A DNA stretch of 40,111 bases from Bacteroidales bacterium (GTDB taxonomy: Bacteria; Bacteroidota; Bacteroidia; Bacteroidales; P3): contig JAFZDP010000024.1 of assembly GCA_017561155.1 (NCBI GenBank), positions 1 through 40,111 of the forward strand, given 5' to 3'. The notes beneath the pieces were generated by a model. The model did not search any database and was not told the DNA's origin. It worked only from the letters and a program-made list of their open reading frames with translations. Shown here in pieces: positions 10,681 to 18,295 of this stretch. The translations under genes were made by a program, and so were the position numbers. Numbering within the stretch: the stretch's first letter is position 1; the number at the start of each line of letters is the position of its first letter.

Positions 10681-10688
10681 CAAAGATA
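10681..10688 (-). promoter_or_regulatory. Putative -7 box for the ruvB operon
   Basis: On the minus strand the octamer TATCTTTG matches the Bacteroidetes -7 consensus TAnnTTTG, about 40 nt upstream of the ruvB start. Only a weak -33 match (TTGG near 10711) lies at the right distance, so the call rests on the -7 box. Confidence 0.5.
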
Positions 10689-10824
10689 ACATTTTTTTAC
10701 GACTTTGTTGCCAACTATTTTCGCCTTACATATTGTGCTGTGTGCAATGTGTTGGATAATACCTTTATAATGCCGTTTTTAATTATTATCTTTCTATATT
10801 TTAGTTTCTTCAGAATTATGTTCG

Positions 10825-13308
10825 CTATGCGAAAAACAAACTGCCTATTTGGAATACTGCAAACGATATTATCCATGCCAAAGCCAAAGTGTATCCACTC
10901 ATCACCCAAGCCCATTTGCGTCCGAATTCTTTTCGGCATGTCATCACTGTGGCGGTACACGGAACATACAGCAACACAAACAGCATAAATGCCATTGCCA
11001 CCAGTGGTGTAAACACTTTTTGTCCGGCTCGTGGACCTACAGCATATACTTCGTTTTGCAATGCCTTGGTTAGCGATGTTATATTTTCGGCATCTTCCAC
11101 TTTGTATAGTATACCCATCGAGCTTACTACTATTTCTTTTGCGGCCAAACCTGTCAGCAAACTTATACTCATTTTCCAGTCGAAACCAAGTGGGCTCATT
11201 ACGGGTTCTATCATTTTGCCTATCTTGCCTATATAGGAGTTTTCTTTCTGAACCATCGAACGTTGTAGGTGTAGCGTTTCCAAAGCCTTGCTATGTTCTT
11301 CGGCATTGCCATAGTTGGCTGTCTCGGCCATGGCTATTTGGTTGTCTATGGCTTGTACTTCGGGCGAGGTGCGTGGAAAATATCCCAACGCCCATATCAC
11401 CACCGATGCCACCAATATTACGCTACTTATCTTTTTAAGGTATTCGGCTGTTCTGTCCCAAATATGTATGCCCAAGTTTCGCATCGAGGGCATGCGGTAT
11501 GGGGGCAGCTCTAGCACAAACTGTTCGCTATTGTCTTTAAACACTGCTTTTTTCATTACAAATGCTACCAATATGGCTAACACTATGCCGGCAAGATACA
11601 ATCCTAAAAGTATCAACGCCTGATTTTTTGGAAAAAAGGCCGACACCAAAAGCAGATATACCGGCAAACGTGCCGAACACGACATAAGCGGAATAATAAG
11701 CATTGTCATGATGCGGTTTTTCTTGTTTTCCAGTATTCGTGTGGCCATTATAGCCGGAACACTACAGCCAAAACCTATCAGCAAGGGTATAAAGGATTTG
11801 CCATGCAGCCCTATTTTGTGCATCAGCTTGTCCATTATAAATGCTGCCCGTGCCATATAGCCCGTATCTTCCATTATCGAGATAAACAAAAATAGTATCA
11901 GTATGTTTGGCAAAAACACCAGCACACTTCCTACTCCTTCTATTATCCCGTTTATAAGCAAATCGCTCACAATGCCTGCCGGTATCAGTCCTTGCAGCCA
12001 TTGGGCAAATATTTCCACTCCCTGTTCTATCCATCCTTGTGGTATGGCTCCGAGTGTGAAAGTGGATTGGAACATTATGTACAAAAACAAAAACAAGATA
12101 GGAAAACCTAGCCAACGGTTTGTAAGTATGTTGTCTATTCGTTGCGACAAATCCTTCTTGCTATGAGTGGGAGCGGTGTAGGTTTCTTTCAACGCTCCGC
12201 GTATAAAGCTGTATTTAGCATTGGTTATCACTTCGGAAGGCTCTTCTTTGTGAACCTCTCTCAAGTGTCGGCGACTACGTTCGGCAGTGCTTGTTATAGC
12301 CTTTTGGTTTGGTGTGCCGTCAAATATGCTCAGCGTTGTTTTGTCGTCTTCCAGCAGTTTTAGCGATAGGTAGCGTGCCGAGTATTTGGCGGTTATGTCT
12401 TTGTTTGTGTCTATCTCTCTCTTTATCTTGGCTATTTCGTCTTCTATGTCGGTGCCGTAGTTTATGTGCACATGCTTGTGGGTGTTTTCGCGGTCTTCGT
12501 AGGTGTCTATTATAGTGTTTAGCACCTCTGTTATACCTATGCCCTTGAATGCTGTGGTCGGAATTATTTTAAATCCCAACATCTCGCCCAGATATTTGTG
12601 GTCCAATTGGCTGCCGCTTTTCTCAAACTCGTCGTACATGTTCAAGGCCATCACTATACGCAAGTGCATATCTATCAGCTGTGTGGTTAGGAATAGGTTG
12701 CGTTCAAAGTTCGAAGCGTCGGCTACATTCAAAATAATGTCGGGGCATTCTTCGGTTATGTATTTACGCACATATAGCTCTTCGGCCGAAAATTCTGTTA
12801 TAGAATATGTTCCCGGAAGATCTACCATGTTTATTGTGTAGCCGTTGTGTTGGAATGTACCTATTTTGGCGTTGACGGTAACGCCGCTGTAGTTGCCCAC
12901 TTTTTCGTGTAGGCCGGTGGCAAAGTTGAAAAACGATGTCTTTCCGCAGTTGGGGTTGCCCACCAATGCTACATTTATGACGTTCGATTGTTCTTTGATT
13001 TTTTGTTTTACCTCTTCGGTAAGTGTTTGTGTGACTGCCGGCAACGAAGAGTCGATATTTTGTGCCGACACGTCTGCAACTTCTATTTGCGATGCTTCGC
13101 TTCTGCGTAACGATATATGACTACCCATAACCATATATTCTATGGGGTCGTAGAGAGGGGCATTTTTGACTACTGTAATAACTTCGCCTTTCACAAAACC
13201 CAACTCCATTATTCGTCTGCGAAAACTACCATGTCCGTTTATCTTTAATATTACGCATTTGCTTTCAGATGGCATTTCAGAAAGCACTGTTGCAGTATCT
13301 CTTAACAT
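10825..13308 (-). CDS. feoB: FeoA-FeoB fusion, ferrous iron uptake GTPase/permease
   Basis: This 827-residue protein joins a FeoA (SH3-like) domain at residues 1-78 to a full FeoB. The G domain has G1 GNPNCGKT (117-124), G2 Thr in GVTVN (about 144), G3 DLPG (163-166) and G4 NMYD (223-226). The second half carries multiple membrane segments with two Gate-type regions, including CSVPAIMATR and a conserved LMSCSARLPVY. FeoB moves Fe(II) across the inner membrane using GTP. FeoA-FeoB fusions are a known arrangement in this phylum, so the fusion is a design feature and not an error. A consensus promoter sits 26 nt upstream. No FeoC-like gene is seen. Confidence 0.96.
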   Translation of the reverse strand: MLRDTATVLSEMPSESKCVILKINGHGSFRRRIMELGFVKGEVITVVKNAPLYDPIEYMVMGSHISLRRSEASQIEVADVSAQNIDSSLPAVTQTLTEEVKQKIKEQSNVINVALVGNPNCGKTSFFNFATGLHEKVGNYSGVTVNAKIGTFQHNGYTINMVDLPGTYSITEFSAEELYVRKYITEECPDIILNVADASNFERNLFLTTQLIDMHLRIVMALNMYDEFEKSGSQLDHKYLGEMLGFKIIPTTAFKGIGITEVLNTIIDTYEDRENTHKHVHINYGTDIEDEIAKIKREIDTNKDITAKYSARYLSLKLLEDDKTTLSIFDGTPNQKAITSTAERSRRHLREVHKEEPSEVITNAKYSFIRGALKETYTAPTHSKKDLSQRIDNILTNRWLGFPILFLFLYIMFQSTFTLGAIPQGWIEQGVEIFAQWLQGLIPAGIVSDLLINGIIEGVGSVLVFLPNILILFLFISIMEDTGYMARAAFIMDKLMHKIGLHGKSFIPLLIGFGCSVPAIMATRILENKKNRIMTMLIIPLMSCSARLPVYLLLVSAFFPKNQALILLGLYLAGIVLAILVAFVMKKAVFKDNSEQFVLELPPYRMPSMRNLGIHIWDRTAEYLKKISSVILVASVVIWALGYFPRTSPEVQAIDNQIAMAETANYGNAEEHSKALETLHLQRSMVQKENSYIGKIGKMIEPVMSPLGFDWKMSISLLTGLAAKEIVVSSMGILYKVEDAENITSLTKALQNEVYAVGPRAGQKVFTPLVAMAFMLFVLLYVPCTATVMTCRKEFGRKWAWVMSGYTLALAWIISFAVFQIGSLFFA

Positions 13309-13333
13309 CGCTCCTTATTATTGTTTCAATCTG

Positions 13334-13365
13334 CAAAGATACGCTTTTTATTTGAACTATACAAA
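13334..13365 (-). promoter_or_regulatory. Promoter of feoAB
   Basis: Read on the minus strand, TTTG (13365-13362) is followed after 20 nt by TATCTTTG (13341-13334), a full match to the Bacteroidetes TTTG / TAnnTTTG promoter pattern, 26 nt upstream of the feoAB start. I see no clear Fur box. Confidence 0.8.
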
Positions 13366-13443
13366 CGATATATGTCATTGCTGTTTTTGTGGTCTGATGT
13401 TTTGCCTGCTACCACAAAAAAAAACTCCATCTATTGTGTTTTT

Positions 13444-13980
13444 CTACTCTTCGTTATCCTCCTTTTTTATTCCGAAACCGGGTATCAATACCACTTCCTC
13501 CGGAATAATAATTTTACAATCGTCCTCTATCATATTTACTGCATCTTTATGCAAAAAACTAAAGTCAAAATCTTTTACCTCCATTATATGTTCGAGAGGT
13601 TTTTCGACATGTGAAATCTGTATAGGATAGCTCAACGGAGGCTCGGCCCAACTATACGACACAAAATAACTTTCTACAATGTTTCCCTTATATACTTTTG
13701 AGATAATAGCTTGGTGTCCAAATATGTATCCACCCCAAATAGCACTGCCATATATGTATTGCTCAAAAAACACTATATCATACTCACCCTTCGTTGTAGT
13801 AAAAACACTATCTATCGGGACGCTATTTGCTTTCATATACTTGTCAATTCCCTTTATGCGTTCTTCTATAAAATCAGAGTTCCTGATTATTTTTGTGTAC
13901 AAAAAATCGTGGCCACAGCGTTGACCATACGAGCAATACGTTGCTACCAAAATTACAATTGTTGCTAAAAAACGTTTCAT
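13444..13980 (-). CDS. Hypothetical exported protein, 178 aa
   Basis: The N-terminus (MKRFLATIVILVATYCSYGQ) is a clear signal peptide, with cleavage likely after YGQ. The mature part is about 158 residues, mixed alpha/beta in appearance, with aromatic runs near residues 72-85 and an acidic, Lys-rich end. There is no family I recognise. It is the last minus-strand gene of the AT-rich cassette that starts at 17365 and contains the RHS tip. Position after possible immunity genes suggests it could be another cassette cargo gene, but this is inference only. Confidence 0.7.
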   Translation of the reverse strand: MKRFLATIVILVATYCSYGQRCGHDFLYTKIIRNSDFIEERIKGIDKYMKANSVPIDSVFTTTKGEYDIVFFEQYIYGSAIWGGYIFGHQAIISKVYKGNIVESYFVSYSWAEPPLSYPIQISHVEKPLEHIMEVKDFDFSFLHKDAVNMIEDDCKIIIPEEVVLIPGFGIKKEDNEE

Positions 13981-14050
13981 AATTTATCTGTATTTCTTTA
14001 CTTAACGAAAGAATATTGCAGTTTATACCTTGCAAGTTTCCTTTTGAATT

Positions 14051-14473
14051 TTATAAATTGAATAATTCAGTACTATTTTCCATATCTTTATCATGGAATA
14101 CATAATTGATAAATAATTGCTTATTCCTTTTTAATAAGTGTTTATTATTCTTTTTTATTATATCTCGAATTTTGCGGAGAGCAATCTCCGCTGTTTTTAT
14201 ACTTCTATCTATATAACTATCATCTGTAACGCTGTCATTATCATACTCACATGACCATTCCAAACCAATGGTATTCCTAGTTATAACATATCTATCTTTA
14301 CCTTTTCTTTCACGAACATCAGCACCTATTATAGCTATATGTTCGGTTGCCGCAATTTTTAAAAACGTTTCAGCATCATCTATAGTAAGAAGTAAATCAT
14401 ACGGATCCGTAGTTCCGGTATCATTATAATATATTCCTTTGGATTCTAGAAAAGTATATATTCCCTTCTTCAT
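14051..14473 (-). CDS. Possible immunity protein, 140 aa
   Basis: A small cytoplasmic-looking protein without signal or membrane segment. The segment DDAETFLKIAATEHIAIIGA followed by DVRER, then YVITRNTIGLEWSCEY, resembles single-domain immunity proteins of the Imm40 type, which pair a helix containing a 'dA' motif with an ILGGDVY-like strand. The match is by eye and incomplete. The gene starts 6 nt after the end of the lipoprotein gene, so the two are surely co-transcribed, and both follow the RHS tip on the same strand. That is where immunity genes of polymorphic toxins are normally found. The Lys/Asn-rich tail (about 100-140) is unusual. Confidence 0.6.
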   Translation of the reverse strand: MKKGIYTFLESKGIYYNDTGTTDPYDLLLTIDDAETFLKIAATEHIAIIGADVRERKGKDRYVITRNTIGLEWSCEYDNDSVTDDSYIDRSIKTAEIALRKIRDIIKKNNKHLLKRNKQLFINYVFHDKDMENSTELFNL

Positions 14474-14479
14474 AACTTC

Positions 14480-15205
14480 TTATTTACAAGGTTTGATGTC
14501 TGTTTTCTTTATTTGTTTATACTTATCAACAATAGACGATAATGTATCATTCGAATCCAATATTTCTACCATTTTGTTACGTTTCAATTTAAACATTTTA
14601 TTTTCGAATATTATTGGAACACAATCGGCTCTAATTATCTCGTAATATCTCCCACAGTCTAACTTTTCTACATCACGAAGCACCTCAATATCCATAAAAC
14701 CTATCAAATAACGTTCATAATTTTCTAATTTATAACCTTGACAAGGTATAATCATTATTCCATTGGAGTCGCTAATTGTTTCAAAAACACAATCTTCAAA
14801 AGATGTTGAATTGCAATCATCCTTGAATAAAATTTCGAGATAGTTTGATACCGGTTCATTATTACTATAATTTATGTACCGTATTTTTATAGAATCTTTA
14901 TATTCAAATTCTGATATATATTTCACAAAATCTTTGTATTGGAAATTGCTATTCAGTATTATAGTATCTCCTTTTCTTATCCATTTTCCTTCAGTAGTGT
15001 CGCATACGTCAACGAGCGAACATAAGTCAGGCCAGTTTCGATAATATAAAAATGTTCCGTCGTTATTTATTTGAATCACCTCATAATTACATTCTCTAAA
15101 AACAGTTTGTTTATAATATATGCTTTGTTCGTTGTCTGAAAAATTCAACGTATTGCAACCAATGCAGAAAACCAGTATTGCCAATATTAATCCAAAATGT
15201 TTCAT
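14480..15205 (-). CDS. Putative lipoprotein downstream of RHS tip, 241 aa
   Basis: The first 17 residues form a lipoprotein signal ending in FCIGC (Cys17). The mature protein is acidic, rich in Asn, Asp, Ile and Tyr, and carries scattered Cys residues. No domain is recognised. It begins about 50 nt after the RHS tip stop and is followed after 6 nt by the possible immunity protein. An envelope-anchored immunity protein would suit a toxin acting in the periplasm, but nothing in the sequence proves that role. Confidence 0.65.
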   Translation of the reverse strand: MKHFGLILAILVFCIGCNTLNFSDNEQSIYYKQTVFRECNYEVIQINNDGTFLYYRNWPDLCSLVDVCDTTEGKWIRKGDTIILNSNFQYKDFVKYISEFEYKDSIKIRYINYSNNEPVSNYLEILFKDDCNSTSFEDCVFETISDSNGIMIIPCQGYKLENYERYLIGFMDIEVLRDVEKLDCGRYYEIIRADCVPIIFENKMFKLKRNKMVEILDSNDTLSSIVDKYKQIKKTDIKPCK

Positions 15206-15255
15206 ATCATTAGTTCTTTATATATTTGTTTACTATTAAAATAGAATCGTTACTA

Positions 15256-16104
15256 TTACAATGTATACTCTGTTACACGTCCTTTTTTATCGGTATATGA
15301 TTGTGTATAGGTTGATCTTTTGGGGGTAAAATCTTTTCTGCAAGACCTATTAATTTTATTCTCGGAAGGAATTCCATTGTAATAATGAGCATTATTATAA
15401 TCTTTGTCAGACCCTTTACCTATTTCATTATCTGCTTTATAATATTGTTCTACAAGTTCATGAATAAGTTTTCCTTGTTTTGTGCAAGTACCTTCTCCAA
15501 GATTATCAAACTGATCTGCATCTGTTACGTCAATCGCATTTTTAGTATAGCTCCCAATTACAACATTCCTAGAACTATATACAGCATCTACTTGAGCTAT
15601 CTTTTCTCCATTAATAATGTTTGATAATTCTATATAAAAATCACATTGTTGTTCTGTTAGTTTTGTTGCATCTCCACTTCCTTTAGTAGCACGAAGAAAC
15701 AATTTATAACTACCATTACTATTCTTAGTATAAATAGCTTCAAATTGACCACCTAACCCTCCATCTATTATTCTTTTTAATTCTCTCGAAGTATTTACAC
15801 CTTTTACACATGTTGAAAAAGTTAAATGAATCTCCTCCCCATCCGGGTCAACCAACCTAATCGGATTATTCGCACAATAAGCATAAGTAGATAACCCCGG
15901 ATATTTATCCGCCATTGGATCCATACTAAGCCAACCCGTCAAAATATCCGAATCATAATACCTCGCTCCGAAGTAGGAAAAGCCTGTTTCTGAGTCTCTT
16001 TCTTTCCCGGTAAAGGATGAGACCATAAAACCACTCTCTTTTGCATAGTTATAGTGTGTTTCTTGGCAGTACTTTGGGTCTATATTTGTGCTTGTTTGGT
16101 ACAT
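15256..16104 (-). CDS. Orphan RHS tip with C-terminal toxin-like domain
   Basis: About residues 25-90 are the conserved end of the RHS repeat-associated core: FTGKERDSETGFSYFGARYY, then WLSMDPMADKYPG, then YAYCANNPIRLVDPDG. The large RHS cage that normally precedes this is absent, because a membrane-protein gene ends just upstream. After DPDG comes a variable domain of about 190 residues with an HELVEQYY motif and a later NNAHYYNG, which could be zinc ligands of a zincin-like peptidase. The frame is open from a TTG at 16137, but the ATG at 16104 (MYQTSTN) is the better start. This is the form of a polymorphic-toxin tip or recombination cassette rather than a full RHS toxin. Toxin activity is inferred. 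Confidence 0.75.
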   Translation of the reverse strand: MYQTSTNIDPKYCQETHYNYAKESGFMVSSFTGKERDSETGFSYFGARYYDSDILTGWLSMDPMADKYPGLSTYAYCANNPIRLVDPDGEEIHLTFSTCVKGVNTSRELKRIIDGGLGGQFEAIYTKNSNGSYKLFLRATKGSGDATKLTEQQCDFYIELSNIINGEKIAQVDAVYSSRNVVIGSYTKNAIDVTDADQFDNLGEGTCTKQGKLIHELVEQYYKADNEIGKGSDKDYNNAHYYNGIPSENKINRSCRKDFTPKRSTYTQSYTDKKGRVTEYTL

Positions 16105-16137
16105 ATTTATTACTAGTTTTATTTTATCTGTTATCAA

Positions 16138-16686
16138 CTATGGTTCTTGTGGCGTTTTTTTTACTATCTTATAAGAGTCTAAACCATACACACCAGGTAA
16201 TACTTTTTTTACCTTCAATTGCATTTGAACAGAATCTTGGAAATCCTTTCCATATTCATAAATAAGGTTTTCGATTTTCTTTTTTCCACATCTTATATCT
16301 TGTCTTAGACCATTAAATTCTATTTCGAAGCTATAACGACTGACACCTCGACGACCAGACGCATCGCTATAAGAATAATCAATAACTGGCACACAATGCT
16401 CTTCATTAGTTGTCGAAATAAATTTACTTGCAACGAACAATAATAAATAAATCATATTTATACCAAAGGTTACATAAAACGTTTTCAAAAGTATATCTTT
16501 TAATTTTACCTTTTTTACATCTTCATAAATGATTGCTATTATAAGTCCAATACCCATTGATATTTCAAACAATATTTGCACAACAATATTTGTAATAATT
16601 AAATCACCAACAGTGAAAAATCTGAATAATGCAAATCCTACATATATCTTGAAACCTGTTTTAAATTTAAAATATTTATTAATCAT
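16138..16686 (-). CDS. Membrane protein, 182 aa, paralogue of the 16826-17365 product
   Basis: Three to four hydrophobic segments fill the first half (about 10-30, 30-50 and 65-88), followed by a soluble C-terminal half. The C-terminus (YGKDFQDSVQMQLKVKKVLP, then GVYGLDSYKIVKKTP) is nearly the same as that of the neighbouring upstream protein (YGENFQDSVQMHLRVRKVLS, then GVYGVESYEILKKTP), and both share an RFFTV-D motif near the N-terminus. The pair is therefore a tandem duplication that has diverged strongly in the middle. The gene ends directly before the RHS reading frame. Function unknown; a role as membrane immunity protein is possible. Confidence 0.7.
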   Translation of the reverse strand: MINKYFKFKTGFKIYVGFALFRFFTVGDLIITNIVVQILFEISMGIGLIIAIIYEDVKKVKLKDILLKTFYVTFGINMIYLLLFVASKFISTTNEEHCVPVIDYSYSDASGRRGVSRYSFEIEFNGLRQDIRCGKKKIENLIYEYGKDFQDSVQMQLKVKKVLPGVYGLDSYKIVKKTPQEP

Positions 16687-16825
16687 TATCTTTTAAATAG
16701 TTATTACAAAAAAACACTACTATTTTTCCATTTTTAGCACGATGTAAATTTATCGGTTGCAAAATCAATCGTTATCGATTATATTGTGTTCTATAAGTAT
16801 TTCTCTATATCTAAAGAAAAGATAT

Positions 16826-17365
16826 TTATGGCGTTTTTTTAAGAATTTCATAAGACTCTACACCATACACACCCGAAAGCACCTTACGCACACGCAAATG
16901 CATCTGAACAGAATCTTGAAAATTTTCCCCATACTTATGTACAAGAATATCCATAGTCAGTTTGTCAGAATGAATTTTCACATTCTGCTCATTAAATTTT
17001 ATTTCAATTTTTTTTCTGAATGTATTTTTCATATGATATTCAGAAATTGATACGTAATAATCTTCACTAGATCCATAGCCCGTTTTATAGGTAACATACA
17101 ATGACAGATAAACAATATTTATCAATATCGACACAAATGTTATCACCAAAATTGTATTTTTTAATTTCTCTCTCATTATTGCAATTTCTGGATTTGCTAT
17201 GATTAGAACCAACAACATTGTATATTGAGCCACATCAAATAATGTATTGACAAAATGATTTGTGACAAATACATCGTACACAGTAAAGAACCGAGCAAGA
17301 AAGAGTATTATTGATATTTTTATGCAATTTACGCAAAAAGGACTCAGATAATTATTATCATTCAT
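16826..17365 (-). CDS. Membrane protein, 179 aa, paralogue of the 16138-16686 product
   Basis: The protein has hydrophobic segments at about residues 12-30, 45-60 and 70-95 and a soluble C-terminal half of about 80 residues. It shares the LARFFTVYDVFVTN motif and the conserved C-terminal 36 residues with the next gene downstream, showing a duplication. The gap between the two genes is about 140 nt and AT-rich. It is the first gene of the minus-strand cassette; a possible promoter lies at 17540-17575. No known family is recognised. Confidence 0.7.
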   Translation of the reverse strand: MNDNNYLSPFCVNCIKISIILFLARFFTVYDVFVTNHFVNTLFDVAQYTMLLVLIIANPEIAIMREKLKNTILVITFVSILINIVYLSLYVTYKTGYGSSEDYYVSISEYHMKNTFRKKIEIKFNEQNVKIHSDKLTMDILVHKYGENFQDSVQMHLRVRKVLSGVYGVESYEILKKTP

Positions 17366-17539
17366 TGTTATTCATATTTTTAATAGAACTTTAATCCTTT
17401 CATATTTTATTTGATATTCACAAACTATATTGTTTATATTCTTTTTATCAATGATATCGCATTTAATTCATACAATCACATTCTAAACTTCAATATTTAT
17501 CTTCAAGTTGAAACATAATTATTAGTCGCTTTCGAACTG

Positions 17540-17575
17540 CAAAATTACATATTTATTTTGATATGTCTGTCAAAA
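17540..17575 (-). promoter_or_regulatory. Possible promoter of the RHS cassette
   Basis: On the minus strand TTTTG (17575-17571) is followed after about 23 nt by TAATTTTG (17547-17540), a TAnnTTTG match. The spacing is slightly long for the Bacteroidetes consensus. It would drive the genes from 17365 down to 13444. Confidence 0.4.
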
Positions 17576-17601
17576 TACAGCAGAGAAGTAAAAAAAAATT
17601 C

Positions 17602-17765
17602 CATCACGAGGAAAATCGCTCTACATCACGATGGTGTTACATCTACATCGGGAGGAAAATTTATCTGCATCACGAGGTAATTTTAAGGCGATATATTGGG
17701 GTAAATTTGACGGTATACCGTCATGCTCGTGAAACCCTATTGCCAAGAGATTGACGATAGGGTGT
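17602..17765. repeat. 22-bp periodic array A
   Basis: Four units in exact 22-nt register start at 17602, 17624, 17646 and 17668: cores CATCACGAGG, CATCACGATG, CATCGGGAGG and CATCACGAGG, each followed by 12 nt of more variable sequence. After a 10-nt phase shift a second part carries GGTAAATTTG, ACGGTATACCGT, CATGCTCGTG, AAACCCTATTGC, CAAGAGATTG, again in 22-nt steps. The second part matches array B (27463-27550) in both core and spacer. Confidence 0.8.
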
Positions 17766-17951
17766 TATTTCAAGTGATAAATTTCTCCCTTTTTATAGCA
17801 AATCGGAATCAAATCAATGTCTTTAATAATTAAGGTGGGAGGCTACGCTATGCTACGCAAGACAACGGACTACAGACAACGGAGAGACGGCAGCCGGGTG
17901 GGACTCTGCCGGACAATAAGTCTACAAAACAACTAGTGGGGCAGCAGCCGG

Positions 17952-17979
17952 CTCGTAGTTCGTGGCTCATAGCTCACAA
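17952..17979. repeat. Heptamer tandem run
   Basis: Four consecutive 7-mers, CTCGTAG, TTCGTGG, CTCATAG and CTCACAA, follow the loose consensus YTCRTRG. Short and degenerate; function unknown. Confidence 0.5.
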
Positions 17980-18115
17980 CCACAAATATTACATTACAAC
18001 ATTACATTTTGAGAACTACAGATATCAGATTTGTGAACTCGTAGTACGCAAAGCATAAGCGAACCCCTAAACTTTACCCCAAAAACTATGTTATATTTGT
18101 AGATTTCTGACAAGG

Positions 18116-18192
18116 ACTGACAAAATGACGCGACAATAGATAGCGAAAACGAATGTATCAGTTGCTAAAACTGACAAAATGTGCGAAAATAG
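18116..18192 (+). promoter_or_regulatory. Paired direct repeats upstream of dnaK, candidate activator sites
   Basis: ACTGACAAAATG occurs at 18116 and 18170. The similarity extends downstream (ACGCGACAATAG against TGCGAAAATAG). A partial third copy, CTGACAAGG, is at 18107. Placement just upstream of the -24/-12 element suggests binding by a sigma-54 activator; this is inference. Confidence 0.5.
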
Positions 18193-18206
18193 TTTTTTTT
18201 TGACTT

Positions 18207-18222
18207 TGGCACGGAATTTGCA
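18207..18222 (+). promoter_or_regulatory. Sigma-54 (RpoN) promoter of dnaK
   Basis: TGGCACG, 4 nt, TTGCA is a perfect match to the -24/-12 consensus TGGCACR-N4-TTGCW. It lies 74 nt upstream of the dnaK start, giving a leader of about 60 nt. Two copies of ACTGACAAAATG (18116-18127 and 18170-18181, 54 nt apart, about five helical turns) sit just upstream and are candidate activator sites. No good TAnnTTTG promoter with a matching -33 box is seen near the gene. Confidence 0.75.
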
Positions 18223-18295
18223 CCTATGATAAGTGAAAAGAGAAACAAAATATTTTTTTAAGAATAAAAATAATAACGATAAAATATATAACAAA

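Larger units (their letters stand above)
17366..18206. other. Long non-coding region upstream of dnaK
   Basis: About 840 nt without a convincing gene. It holds a possible minus-strand promoter (17540-17575), the 22-bp periodic array A (17602-17765), a patch of locally higher GC with short internal repeats (about 17835-17960, such as two copies of GCTACGC 3 nt apart and two of ACAACGGA/ACAACGGAG), a heptamer run (17952-17979), and two copies of ACTGACAAAATG (18116, 18170) in front of the sigma-54 promoter. The one 62-codon frame over array A is not a gene in my view. Confidence 0.6.

Noticed and set aside
17563-17754. 62-residue plus-strand frame over array A
   Set aside because: The 22-nt period is not a multiple of three, so no peptide repeat results, and the frame has no recognisable feature.
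17602-17765. CRISPR-like array at array A (and likewise B, C, D)
   Set aside because: Repeat cores are 6-10 nt and fillers 12-17 nt, far shorter than CRISPR repeats and spacers, and no cas gene is present in the window.
18092-18099. TATATTTG as a normal -7 box for dnaK
   Set aside because: No -33 partner at the right distance and it lies about 200 nt upstream of the gene; the sigma-54 element is much better.
18233-18295. Longer dnaK start giving 21 extra residues
   Set aside because: Known DnaK proteins start at [10 protein letters not shown]; the extra part is Lys/Asn-rich and matches leader RNA sequence.
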